Assembly (NCBI RefSeq): GCF_019754945.1
Contig: NZ_JAEUWU010000004.1
Coordinates: 62,001-126,000 of the forward strand
DNA: 64,000 nt
Direction: 5' to 3'
Source of the DNA: Corynebacterium pseudokroppenstedtii
GTDB lineage: Bacteria; Actinomycetota; Actinomycetes; Mycobacteriales; Mycobacteriaceae
Position numbers and translations under genes: made by a program. The notes below the pieces were generated by a model. It was not told the DNA's origin. It saw only the letters and a program-made list of their open reading frames with translations, and ran no database searches. Numbering within the stretch: position 1 is the stretch's first letter; every line of letters starts with the position of its first letter. Positions 1 through 8,215 of the stretch are shown in pieces.

Positions 1-332
1 AAACTCAGCGGCATTAACTCATCATTCGGGCCGTGAAGACCATCGCCCTCCCAACCGTCTGGGCCAGCACCGAATGCCGCAGCTCCTGCCTCGTGGGTGT
101 GTGACAGGGCAGCACCGAACTCGCGAGCAAACCGGGTTGAGGCGCGGCCATTGTCCAAGCGCTCCAGGACAAGCCCGCCACCAGGGACGGAATCATCCTG
201 ACCGAAAACCTTAACGACGCGTGCCCCGCCCGACGATTCAGCCTCGCGCAGCCAATTCAAGCCGGCCGCTTCCCATTCGGCAGCCCGGCCATGTGTGTTC
301 TTGGTAAACGTATCATCGTCAATAAAAGCCAT
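1..332 (-). CDS. Fructosamine kinase family protein, N-terminal part (runs off the window)
   Basis: Reading the minus strand from an ATG at 330-332 gives an open frame of about 110 residues to the window edge. It starts MAFIDDDTFTKNTHGRAAEW and contains LNWLREAE, then PGGGLVLERLDNGRA, then an EFGAALSHTHEAGAAAFG segment. This is the N-terminal pattern of the fructosamine/ketosamine-3-kinase family (an APH-like fold), whose members phosphorylate protein-bound or free Amadori sugars so that they fall off. The catalytic loop would lie beyond base 1, so activity cannot be judged. The start is the first ATG of the frame; the family normally begins close to this point. The family call rests on short motifs only. 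Confidence 0.72.
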   Translation of the reverse strand, partial: MAFIDDDTFTKNTHGRAAEWEAAGLNWLREAESSGGARVVKVFGQDDSVPGGGLVLERLDNGRASTRFAREFGAALSHTHEAGAAAFGAGPDGWEGDGLHGPNDELMPLS

Positions 333-435
333 GCCCCCAACCGTAGACGTTTACGCGCCTATGAGTGACATCATTTTTTCCCTAACGATTATTCATGACT
401 TTTATTCACGGTCTATGGTGCAATCCGGGCTATTG

Positions 436-1200
436 CTATGAATTTTCTTTACGGAATGTACGAGTCCCCCACCAGATACCGGCAAAGAAAATAACAAGTG
501 ACCACAGAATTCCCCAGGTCACCGTGGCAGCATCAGGGTTTTCCGCGAAGATTGCACGAACAGCGTCGACAATATATCGAGTAGGCATAAAGTCCGATAG
601 ACGTTCGAGCCATGCGGGAGCCAGTGACATCGGCAAAATGATCCCGGATAACAAGAGAATAGGCATGATAAGCATGTTGGTTAGGGGACCCATGACATCT
701 TCGTCTTTACTGGTCAAGGCCAGCGCGTTCGACGCAGCCGCCGAGGCCGCACCGGCAAACAGCGTGATGATCATACCTAGGACCACACCCGCAATAGGCG
801 CTTTCATCCCCATCGCATAACCCAAGGCAATGAGGATGGTGGATTGGACGCCCAGTTGCGTCACGTCTCGCATGAGGCGCCCACATAACAGCGCAGTCCT
901 GCTAGCTGGGGTAACGCGCTCAGCTTCGATCACTCCGTCACGCCACTCGGCAATAACGCCAAAGCCGACGAACATCGCACCGAAAACGGTCAGCTGAACC
1001 AGCAAACCGGGGACGAAGAATGTATAGGCGTTCGTCGCACCGAATTGGGCCGTCAATGGCTTAAGTAAGGGGCCGAACAATACCAAATACATCACCGGCT
1101 GCAATAAGCCGATGATGATCCAGGCGGGGTTACGGAGATTCATGCGCAATTGTCTGCGGCAGATAATGAAACTCTCACGGAAGAAATTAGATATACCCAT
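436..1200 (-). CDS. ABC-2 type exporter permease, DrrB-like
   Basis: The protein has 254 residues and about six hydrophobic segments. It shows the family pattern NPAWIIIGLLQPVMYLVLFG near residue 25 and PILLLSGIILPMSLAPAWL near residue 180. This is the membrane subunit of a DrrAB-type exporter; in characterised relatives the pair exports daunorubicin-like drugs or lipids. It follows its ATPase (1243-2241) in the same direction with a 42-base gap, so the two form an operon. The substrate is unknown. No cargo biosynthesis genes are nearby, which favours a drug or lipid efflux role. The length is normal for the family. Confidence 0.88.
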   Translation of the reverse strand: MGISNFFRESFIICRRQLRMNLRNPAWIIIGLLQPVMYLVLFGPLLKPLTAQFGATNAYTFFVPGLLVQLTVFGAMFVGFGVIAEWRDGVIEAERVTPASRTALLCGRLMRDVTQLGVQSTILIALGYAMGMKAPIAGVVLGMIITLFAGAASAAASNALALTSKDEDVMGPLTNMLIMPILLLSGIILPMSLAPAWLERLSDFMPTRYIVDAVRAIFAENPDAATVTWGILWSLVIFFAGIWWGTRTFRKENS

Positions 1201-1242
1201 GAAATATCCTCTGAAATATCCTCAAAATAACATGGTGGAGAA

Positions 1243-2241
1243 TTAATCTCGCAACGACCGGCCAGTCAGTGATAAAAAGACGTCATCCAGGGTGGGGCGC
1301 CGGACATTAAGATCCGCGATACCGATCGACTTCTCATCTAACGACCTGATCAGATCCGGCAACAGATGGCCGGAGTTATAGAGGTCTGCTTCTATGAGGT
1401 CGCCAGTCACCTTTAAATCAGGAGTTGTCGACGCATTTGCTCCTGACATCACGCGGGTGATGATCTCCGTGGCGTCAGCCTGGCAGGTGGCGTCATCAAG
1501 GCGGAGAGAAACATGATCCCCAGACACCGAGCTCTTCAGATTCTCTGCTGTATCTGATGCAATAATTCGTCCGTGATCGATAACAATGATCCGGTCTGCT
1601 AAAGCATCCGCCTCATCCAAATAATGAGTTGTTAAGAAAATCGTTGCACCTTGATCTTCACGAAGGCTACGAATGTGGTCCCAAAGGTTGCTCCGCGCCT
1701 GTGGATCCAGGCCGGTCGTCGGCTCATCAAGGAAAACGAGGCCCGGGCTATGGATCAGCCCCATCGCGATATCGAGACGCCGGCGCTGACCGCCCGACAT
1801 ATTCTTGGGTTCCCTGTCCCACAAACCATCTAAACTAAACTGTTCAAATAATTCATGTGCGCGACGTTGCGCATCTTTTTTACGTAAACCATACAGCATG
1901 CCGTGATCCACCAGTTCCTCACCTGCGTGCGCATTGGAACCGGCCGAGCCCACCTGGCTGACATACCCGATATGGCGACGGACCTCCACGGGCTGGGTAG
2001 CCACGTCGAAGCCTGCAACACGGGCAGAACCGCTCGTCGGCTTCAACAATGTCGTGAGCATGCGAAGCGTCGTCGTCTTACCAGCACCATTAGGGCCCAA
2101 GAAGCCGATAATTTCGCCGGGATCAACGTGCAAACTCACACCATCGACGGCTTTTACCGGTTTCTTATCACGACCGCGACCACGAAAGGTTTGGGTCAGG
2201 TCATGCGCTTCAATCATCGGCTTACCAGGGCTATTAGGCAT
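1243..2241 (-). CDS. ABC exporter ATP-binding protein, DrrA-like
   Basis: The protein has 332 residues and a complete ABC ATPase domain. The Walker A motif GPNGAGKT is near residue 49, the signature MSGGQRRRLD near 149, Walker B LVFLDEP near 170 and an H-loop LTTHYLDEA just after. The C-terminal 90 residues (KVTGDLIEADLYNSGHLLPD onward, ending TLDDVFLSLTG) match the tail usual in DrrA proteins. It powers the permease encoded directly downstream at 436-1200. The start is an ATG preceded by no strong ribosome-binding site; an internal ATG at residue 9 (MIEAHDLTQTF) is an alternative that would remove a poorly conserved leader. Confidence 0.9.
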   Translation of the reverse strand: MPNSPGKPMIEAHDLTQTFRGRGRDKKPVKAVDGVSLHVDPGEIIGFLGPNGAGKTTTLRMLTTLLKPTSGSARVAGFDVATQPVEVRRHIGYVSQVGSAGSNAHAGEELVDHGMLYGLRKKDAQRRAHELFEQFSLDGLWDREPKNMSGGQRRRLDIAMGLIHSPGLVFLDEPTTGLDPQARSNLWDHIRSLREDQGATIFLTTHYLDEADALADRIIVIDHGRIIASDTAENLKSSVSGDHVSLRLDDATCQADATEIITRVMSGANASTTPDLKVTGDLIEADLYNSGHLLPDLIRSLDEKSIGIADLNVRRPTLDDVFLSLTGRSLRD

Positions 2242-2303
2242 GGCTCACATCATGCCAGAAAACCGGCTAGCTTGGCACGGGACACAACCCCTCGGCGAAA
2301 AAC

Positions 2304-3206
2304 CTACGACGTCACCAACTGAAGACCTAAACCTTCGAGTACGGGCTGAATGACCTTGGCCCCTGGGGTAGTAGCATCCTCTTCACTACCATAACTCGCT
2401 ATACCTACTGCGTAGGCAGTCGCATTAGATGGATCCCTCGGATCCGTAGCCCATACGATCCCGCCAGAATCGCCGTGGTCCTGAATGCCATCAAACTCAA
2501 ATGAATATTTCGAGACCATTGACTGGTAATCTCCGCACGACAAACCCGAACGCCAGCCCAGGCGACAAGTATATGGCCTAATCTGTTCTAATTCTTTCGG
2601 ACCCCAAAAACCTTTCACTGTGACTGGAACACCACCCCATGTGACCCCCGGAGCCGTATGAATAAATTTGCGGTACTTAGGATAAATCTCGATCAATCCA
2701 TAGTCTCTTCCTGGACCAATGTTTTCCATAGTTCCATCGAGAGCGCTCCATACAAATTCACCTACATTGACTTCCTCACCATCGTCGGTCTCCAGATAAA
2801 CTTTGTCGCCCTTATTGCCGCAATGTCCCGCAGTGAGATTAAAAACACGACCTGAGTTACCTGGGTCATATACCGTCCAACCCCAGGAACATTTACTAAC
2901 ATTACCGTTTGAATCCTCAATATAATATTTTCCACCGGGCGTAAACAGATTACCTTGTTCCAGTGATTCAAAGTCCTGGGAGTTCCGAAGAATTTTTCTT
3001 TTCTGAGGTATGGAAGAATCCTGCCGCACTCGTTGTCCACTTGCAGCCCGTCCGAGGTTGCCACCGCCGACTTGAGATTGATCGATAGTCGGACGTGAAC
3101 GTCGGGTCTGATTCGACCAATCAGGATTGAACGATGGTTCTATCTTCTGTGTAACTGAAGTCTCTGGCGAGCTGGATTTGTCCGAATCATCATTATTTCG
3201 AGACAC
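2304..3206 (-). CDS. Trypsin-like (S1 family) serine protease, signal anchor out of frame
   Basis: The annotated frame has 300 residues from a GTG codon. The S1 catalytic triad is visible: His128 in LTAGHCGN, Asp168 in GRDYGLIEIY and Ser247 in HGDSGGI. Cysteines at about 106/129 and 214/224 could form disulfides, fitting an exported chymotrypsin-fold protease. Residues 1-85 are a polar Ser/Asn/Gln-rich linker. The frame continues upstream of the GTG as KKLLAGVVAVALVAVVV, a clear signal anchor, but no start codon serves it; a likely one-base slip separates it from an ATG at 3268 (see 3207-3268). As it stands the protein may be made without export. The target is unknown. It lies alone between the exporter operon and the phospholipase gene. 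Confidence 0.8.
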   Translation of the reverse strand: MSRNNDDSDKSSSPETSVTQKIEPSFNPDWSNQTRRSRPTIDQSQVGGGNLGRAASGQRVRQDSSIPQKRKILRNSQDFESLEQGNLFTPGGKYYIEDSNGNVSKCSWGWTVYDPGNSGRVFNLTAGHCGNKGDKVYLETDDGEEVNVGEFVWSALDGTMENIGPGRDYGLIEIYPKYRKFIHTAPGVTWGGVPVTVKGFWGPKELEQIRPYTCRLGWRSGLSCGDYQSMVSKYSFEFDGIQDHGDSGGIVWATDPRDPSNATAYAVGIASYGSEEDATTPGAKVIQPVLEGLGLQLVTS

Positions 3207-3268
3207 AACGACAGCTACTAGCGCAACAGCAACGACGCCTGCTAATAATTTTTTGCCCCACTACTCAT
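3207..3268 (-). other. Disrupted signal-anchor coding segment of the protease gene (homopolymer frameshift)
   Basis: On the minus strand an ATG at 3266-3268 opens MSSGAKNY and then a stop. The adjacent frame reads GKKLLAGVVAVALVAVVVSR and runs straight into the protease. The two frames meet at a run of six A (3249-3254) and four G (3256-3259). One extra base in either run would join ATG and signal anchor into a single normal protein. Either the gene is a length-variable (phase-variable) or broken one, or a base was lost in sequencing or assembly. Confidence 0.65.
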
Positions 3269-3481
3269 AGGCACATTTTACATTCACTTAGCAGCATTAA
3301 CGGAGCGATCGAGATTATTATCACCCCCACAATCAGGCATAACACTCAACTACCTAGAGAGCTATCCAATTAACTCACGAGAAGAGAACACCTCATTTAG
3401 TCCTTTCCCACCGAACGCACTGATAGCACGATCGCATTTGTGTGAGTTCCTTTCTTTTAGATTTCATGCGCCTGTCACCTC

Positions 3482-5599
3482 ATGTTTCCCTTCCCCAGAT
3501 ACGCTACAAACCCTGTGAAAAGGTTCCAGCACGCAGTTAATCCCCAGGACAACAACGAGCCCGACAAACAAACATCCGGCGAACAGGACCGGCCTCGCGG
3601 ACAACGTACGGGCCTGAGCCGGCGCTCGTTCCTCAAAGGCGCAGCAGCCGGCGCAGCGTCCGTCGGCGCTTCTACTTTTGGTGGCTCACTTCTCCCCCGG
3701 TCTATTCTTCAGCAAATTGCTACCGCCGCACCTGCTGGTTCCCTCCAGGATGTTCACCACGTTATTTTTCTCATGCAAGAAAACCGTGCGTTCGATCACT
3801 ATTTCGGTTGCCTCAAGGGCGTTCAAGGTTTCGGTGATTTCCACCCACTGCCTCAACGAACCGGCGGAACGGTGTTCGAGCAAAAAGACTCGCGCGGGGC
3901 CGTAACTCTGCCCTTCTCCATTCGAGACGCTGCCGGCCGCCAGTCAATGAACGCGGAAAATGTCGACGCTCTCGACCACGAATGGAAAGGAGGCACCTCT
4001 GCCTTACATGGCGGATGGTGCGATAACTGGATAGAGGCCAAAACACCCTCCACCATGGCCTATTACGACCGGCACGACCTGCCATTCCAATATGAACTCG
4101 CCGACACATTCACGGTGTGCGACCAGTACTTTTGCTCCGTGCCGACGAGCACGTCGCCTAACCGAAACTACTATTTCTCCGGCTACACGGGATTCGAGCC
4201 CGCGTCCCCGTCGACACGAGCTGTGGATAACCGAGCCTACGATGACGGACACCCCGGCTACGACTGGCCTTGCCTAGCGGAAATCCTGGATAATGCTGAC
4301 ATTGACTGGCGTGTATACCAAGAGTGGGACAACTTCACCGATAACAACCTCGAGTACTTCCGTTACACCAAGCGAATTTCGGAGAAAGCTTTCTCTGACT
4401 ACAACGACTTCGGAGAGAATTACTACTCGGCGCTCGCCACCGCGACTGAAACGAACGACCACTCTACGGTGCAACAACTCACCGAGGAACTAACACGAAA
4501 GCTTAACCAGTTAACGCCAACGGAGCGACGTATTTTCGACCGCGCACTCTATCGCTCTGAGCCGCACACAATAACTCAGCGAGTTGAGCGCGACATCGCC
4601 GTAGGAACGCTACCACCTGTCTCCTGGATCGTGCCGTCGAGCAAGGAATCTGAACATCCGTCAGCCTCGTCACCACGAGCGTCGGCCAACCTTATTTATC
4701 GCCTCTTAGATGCTCTGGGAAAGCACCCTGATGTGTGGAAACACACCGTACTATTTATCACTTTCGACGAGAACGACGGATATTTCGACCACGTTCCACC
4801 ACCACGACCACCACGGAGTGAAACAGACGAGTGGTACCAGGAGAAAGCCCTCGGCTTCGGCAACCGAGTGCCCATGATTGTGGTGTCTCCGTGGAGCGTC
4901 GGTGGATATCGCTGTTCAGAGGTCTTCGACCACACCTCTGCGGCACAATTTTTAGAGGCGTGGAAGGGAATTTCGGTTCCCACCGTGTCGCGATGGCGCC
5001 GCACAATTAGCGGAGACTTAACCAGTGCTTTTGATTTCTCCCACCCTCAGCCTTTTACACCTACATCCCAGCCACCACCGATGACGGAGCTGGAGCCGCG
5101 CTGGCACCCCCAGCCACCAAAAAAGGGCATTATGCCACAGCAAGAAGCAGGCCGACGTCCTCAGCGACCCCTGCCCTACCGACTATCTGCAGCAACTACG
5201 GAGCAATCCTCCGATAAATCTATCCGGCTCCACCTGACTAACGACGGTCCTGCCACCGCGAATTTTCTGGTGTTTTGCTTCCACGAAGCTAAAGACCCGG
5301 TACGAATGACAAGCCCTATTCGGTTAGAAAACAAACGTGAGCCGAGCGACGAGACAAAAGACGACCTAGCGGAGCGTCGTGAGGGAACGGCCACAGTCAA
5401 CCACCGTGTGGGCGCGGACGACGGCAATTTAGGAACACCTGGGAAAGACGTCATCGTGTGCGACGTTCGCGGCACGGTGACCCTTGAGATCCCCACAGCG
5501 AGAGACGGCCGCTACGCCATCGTCGTGAAAGGCCCAGCGGAGTTTCACTTTGAAACCAATGGCACCGTGCATCATTCGTACATACACTCTCCTCTATGA
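3482..5599 (+). CDS. Tat-exported phospholipase C (phosphoesterase family)
   Basis: The protein has 705 residues. A long polar N-terminus leads to a twin-arginine signal, SRRSFLK at residues 46-52, followed by an alanine-rich hydrophobic stretch. The phosphoesterase core starts at HHVIFLMQENRAFDHYFG (about 92-109), the diagnostic block of bacterial phosphatidylcholine-type phospholipases C. It continues with GGWCDNWIEAK, VCDQYFCSVPTSTSPNR and FITFDENDGYFDHVPPP, which carry metal and substrate residues in this family. The C-terminal part matches the beta-sandwich repeats of non-haemolytic and haemolytic PLCs. It probably hydrolyses host or environmental phospholipids outside the cell; in a lipid-requiring coryneform this could release fatty acids. 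It overlaps the next gene by four bases (ATGA). Confidence 0.9.
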   Translation: MFPFPRYATNPVKRFQHAVNPQDNNEPDKQTSGEQDRPRGQRTGLSRRSFLKGAAAGAASVGASTFGGSLLPRSILQQIATAAPAGSLQDVHHVIFLMQENRAFDHYFGCLKGVQGFGDFHPLPQRTGGTVFEQKDSRGAVTLPFSIRDAAGRQSMNAENVDALDHEWKGGTSALHGGWCDNWIEAKTPSTMAYYDRHDLPFQYELADTFTVCDQYFCSVPTSTSPNRNYYFSGYTGFEPASPSTRAVDNRAYDDGHPGYDWPCLAEILDNADIDWRVYQEWDNFTDNNLEYFRYTKRISEKAFSDYNDFGENYYSALATATETNDHSTVQQLTEELTRKLNQLTPTERRIFDRALYRSEPHTITQRVERDIAVGTLPPVSWIVPSSKESEHPSASSPRASANLIYRLLDALGKHPDVWKHTVLFITFDENDGYFDHVPPPRPPRSETDEWYQEKALGFGNRVPMIVVSPWSVGGYRCSEVFDHTSAAQFLEAWKGISVPTVSRWRRTISGDLTSAFDFSHPQPFTPTSQPPPMTELEPRWHPQPPKKGIMPQQEAGRRPQRPLPYRLSAATTEQSSDKSIRLHLTNDGPATANFLVFCFHEAKDPVRMTSPIRLENKREPSDETKDDLAERREGTATVNHRVGADDGNLGTPGKDVIVCDVRGTVTLEIPTARDGRYAIVVKGPAEFHFETNGTVHHSYIHSPL

Positions 5600-6306
5600 C
5601 TCCTGATTCGGTGGACTCGCCACGACATCATGCAGCTTCCGCCGTGCCGTATGATCGCGGGCCCAGGCCCATTTTTCGTGGCCGCCTGCATGAAATTGCC
5701 GCCATCTATTTCGCAGGTACCTGTACCGCACTAGTGGCCACCACTGCTGCACTCCATAACAGTGCTCGATTCATCGCTGCCATCGTTCTTTACTCCGTGT
5801 GCCTGCTTGGAATGCTTACGGTGTCGGCCCTCTATCACCGAGTGCCATGGCAGACGAAACGGGCCGTGGATATATGGAGACGTGCGGACCACTCCATGAT
5901 CGCCATTTTTATTGCGGGCACTTATGCGCCCGTCGCGGTGTACGCGTTTAACTCGATGAGCGACGGACTGTGGATCCTCCCTACTGCGTGGATCGCTGCA
6001 GGTGGGGCCGTCGCGATTAACCTTCTGTGGCCTAACCATCCCCGCTGGGTTGATGTCGTTATTTATCTTGTTTTGGGTTGGCTGGTGGTGGTAAAAGCCA
6101 CTGCTCTGGTATCACTTGTGCCCGTTGCTGCCCTGGTCTTAATTATCGTCGGCGGGATTATCTATTCGCTCGGCGCCGTTGTGTACGGGATCCAGCACCC
6201 CAATCCGTCCGAACGCTGGTTCGGCTTCCATGAGGTGTTCCACGCAAGCACCATCGTCGCGGCCGCGTTGCACCACATTGCTATCTGGTTATTGGTGGTG
6301 AGCTAA
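5596..6306 (+). CDS. Hemolysin III (PAQR/YqfA) family membrane protein
   Basis: The protein has 236 residues and seven predicted transmembrane segments. It shows the family motifs HEIAAIYFAG, SALYHR (about 76-81), a following RRADHSMIAIFIAGTYAPV and a late HEVFHASTIVAAALHH. The conserved histidines (Y-H-R, D-H, H-x3-H) form the metal site in PAQR proteins. Despite the name, most family members are not shown to be haemolysins; a ceramidase-like or membrane-homeostasis role is suggested from the fold. Its start overlaps the phospholipase stop, so the two are translationally coupled. Confidence 0.9.
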   Translation: MTPDSVDSPRHHAASAVPYDRGPRPIFRGRLHEIAAIYFAGTCTALVATTAALHNSARFIAAIVLYSVCLLGMLTVSALYHRVPWQTKRAVDIWRRADHSMIAIFIAGTYAPVAVYAFNSMSDGLWILPTAWIAAGGAVAINLLWPNHPRWVDVVIYLVLGWLVVVKATALVSLVPVAALVLIIVGGIIYSLGAVVYGIQHPNPSERWFGFHEVFHASTIVAAALHHIAIWLLVVS

Positions 6307-6493
6307 GAGGTATCGAAGAGAACGCTCAGCTATTTTGCGGTTATAACCGATTACTTGGCTAGAGGTGGCGCGGACACTCTGTCGGTATTTAATCTTCGAA
6401 GCCGAAGTAACTTTAACCATTTAAAACGTTTGAGATTGTCCAGCAAACATTACTTTTAATAAAATAACTCTAAAGACATCGAGTATTTTGAAA

Positions 6494-7414
6494 CTAACAT
6501 ACCCAGAGCGGAAGATCTGACCAGTTACGAGGAGCTCCTGTCCTCTCCAATGGGACGATTCGGTTGTCTGGATAAGCATCCAGTAGCTCTGGCAAACGCT
6601 TTGCCGGAGATAAATGAAGCTGACGGTGCAAGTATTGGATTAAGGATAGCTGACCAAACGTACGATTCATTTTCCCGGCTACTGAGCTCAGCCGTTGATC
6701 ATCACTGAGCTTGGGCTTAATGTCATAAACACGGTTAAACATCCGAGCATGATGGGCGGCATAGTTGCGAACAATATTCAACGATTTAAGCCAAGATTCC
6801 AATTGGGGAGCAGTCAGCGCACATCGCTCAGCAATACGATTCCGCACGATGTTCGGCGACATTCCGAATAAATGAGACAACATCCCCCAGTCCATAATCT
6901 CCACTGCTGCCCATATCGGCAACTCACCACCGTATTTCCTTTTGTGGTGGGTAACAAAAACCTCCTTGGAATTTTCCAAGGCTCTTTCGTATTTGTCTAG
7001 CCAGACGTCATGTTTCCTACGATTATCTTTTCTACGTCGCTGTTCCGCCCGAGCTCCTAAACTCTTTGGATCAAGATAGACCAATGGATGAAGACGGCCC
7101 AATTCATATCCGAGCATCGTTCGAATAGCCATCTCAACACGATCTAGCTCCATAAAAACATCGTGCCGAAGTCGCTCGTCAAATTTATAAAGCTCGACTA
7201 CTAAATCAAAAGATGAACCTTCGATGAAACTATTACACTTTCTCCGAGTGCCGTAGTCGAAGCGGCGCATCGGATACCAATACCCCGACAAGCGGTAATA
7301 GTTCAGCCACGCCAAAATATCCTTGGCGCGATCCTCATTCTCAATGTGCATCCCCCGTGCACAAAGGAGTTTGACCTGGTCATCGTAGGTCACGAAGCGT
7401 TTCGCCGGGCTCAA
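6494..7414 (-). CDS. Abi_2 / AbiF-like abortive infection protein (HEPN RNase type)
   Basis: The protein has 306 residues and starts with TTG. It opens TYDDQVKLLCARGMHIENED and LAWLNYYRLSGYWYPMR, the N-terminal signature of the Abi_2 (AbiD/AbiF) family, followed by LRHDVFMELDRVEMAIRTML. The motif RNYAAH at residues 216-221 fits the HEPN R-x4-H RNase active site. Such proteins are phage-defence toxins that act by cleaving RNA. A promoter and a short candidate RNA that ends in a terminator lie between 7432 and 7523, directly upstream (see those entries). The gene sits alone between a hemolysin-III gene and tRNA-Thr, a typical islet position. A decayed relative lies at 62834-63750. All family blocks appear intact here, so the gene is probably functional. 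Confidence 0.87.
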   Translation of the reverse strand: MSPAKRFVTYDDQVKLLCARGMHIENEDRAKDILAWLNYYRLSGYWYPMRRFDYGTRRKCNSFIEGSSFDLVVELYKFDERLRHDVFMELDRVEMAIRTMLGYELGRLHPLVYLDPKSLGARAEQRRRKDNRRKHDVWLDKYERALENSKEVFVTHHKRKYGGELPIWAAVEIMDWGMLSHLFGMSPNIVRNRIAERCALTAPQLESWLKSLNIVRNYAAHHARMFNRVYDIKPKLSDDQRLSSVAGKMNRTFGQLSLIQYLHRQLHLSPAKRLPELLDAYPDNRIVPLERTGAPRNWSDLPLWVC

Positions 7415-7431
7415 TGGTCTGGTGCCTTTCT

Positions 7432-7488
7432 AAAACAAAGACCGGCCCTGGACTCCCATCGAAATAGGCAGCGGAACCGGTCATGTTG
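7432..7488 (-). ncRNA. Candidate small RNA upstream of the Abi gene, ending in an intrinsic terminator
   Basis: Reading the minus strand, a segment of about 55 nt starts just after a promoter and closes with a GACCGG/CCGGTC stem (arms 7477-7482 and 7440-7445) followed by TTTGTTTT (7432-7439). The Abi start codon is only 18 bases further on, with an AGAAAGG ribosome-binding site between. A short RNA, then a terminator, then a HEPN toxin is the arrangement of type III toxin-antitoxin systems, and AbiF-like toxins have been reported with upstream RNAs. The RNA itself is inferred; no homology search was possible. Confidence 0.45.
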
Positions 7489-7494
7489 TAATTA

Positions 7495-7523
7495 AGGATA
7501 CGTGCCGGTTAGCGAAAATACAA
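7495..7523 (-). promoter_or_regulatory. Predicted promoter for the candidate RNA and the Abi gene
   Basis: The minus strand carries a -35-like TTGTAT (7518-7523) and a -10-like TATCCT (7495-7500) with a 17-base spacer. Transcription would begin near 7484-7488, at the start of the hairpin segment. Confidence 0.45.
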
Positions 7524-7916
7524 CAAGCGCAAAGCACCCAGGGAACCAAGACCGAATTGAATCAACATCGGGGGATGACAACAAAAACCAAAACTAGTCT
7601 GGCCATAGTGCTTTCGATAAGAGATGAAGAAGTCTATGCAAACTACGGAGTGCGCGACGAGACCGCACTCCACAGCGCAATTGGTGCTGTACTTCAAACG
7701 TCTTTCCGCGAGCTAGCTTACAGCGACGCCTACACGCGAAGTGCAATACTACTGGGCTGGGCTACGATGCGTTCTGCGGTCCGCGAAGCCGTAACGAATC
7801 GGGTTTTGAGGCAGCTATGCAGCGGTGCAGGTGACCTATTATTTGGACATCTTTTGGACCCTTTCGGCTTCAAGAACGCCTCAAAGGTAACTTTCAACCC
7901 CCAACCTGCTATTTTG
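7524..7916. other. Intergenic stretch without a recognised gene
   Basis: This segment lies between the Abi promoter and tRNA-Thr. An open frame crosses it on the plus strand but runs through the tRNA gene and has no recognisable protein motif, so it is not called. It may be residual DNA of an islet inserted next to the tRNA. Confidence 0.4.
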
Positions 7917-7989
7917 AGCTGGAGATGGGACTTGAACCCACAACCTACGGTTTACAAGACCGTTGCGCTACCGATTGCGCCACTCCAGC
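7917..7989 (-). tRNA. tRNA-Thr (anticodon TGT)
   Basis: The minus strand folds as a 73-nt tRNA. The acceptor arm is GCTGGAG pairing with CTCCAGC, the D arm GCGC/GCGC, the anticodon arm ACGGT-CTTGTAA-ACCGT with anticodon TGT, and the T arm GTGGG-TTCAAGT-CCCAT. The G1-C72 and C2-G71 pairs fit threonine identity. CCA is not encoded. It decodes ACA. It lies beside thrE, which may be chance, and next to the Abi islet. Confidence 0.93.
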
Positions 7990-8215
7990 ACACTGGGCAT
8001 TGACCCGCGCCAAGCATGAATACCCGGCCAGGTTCCGTTAACCAGCCCCGCCATAATACACATAACTGCACCAACAACGAAACAAGTACCCCACCACCAG
8101 CGCAAACAATCCCTGGCTCCACCCCACTCGCCCGCACCATAGGTTCTGTCGTAGCCTGTGACCACAAAGATTCCTCACCCCACCGATCCCGATCAGCGAA
8201 GGCAACGGTCTCCCC

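Noticed and set aside
7557..8003. 148-residue open frame on the plus strand
   Set aside because: It runs through tRNA-Thr on the other strand and has no recognisable motif or ribosome-binding site.
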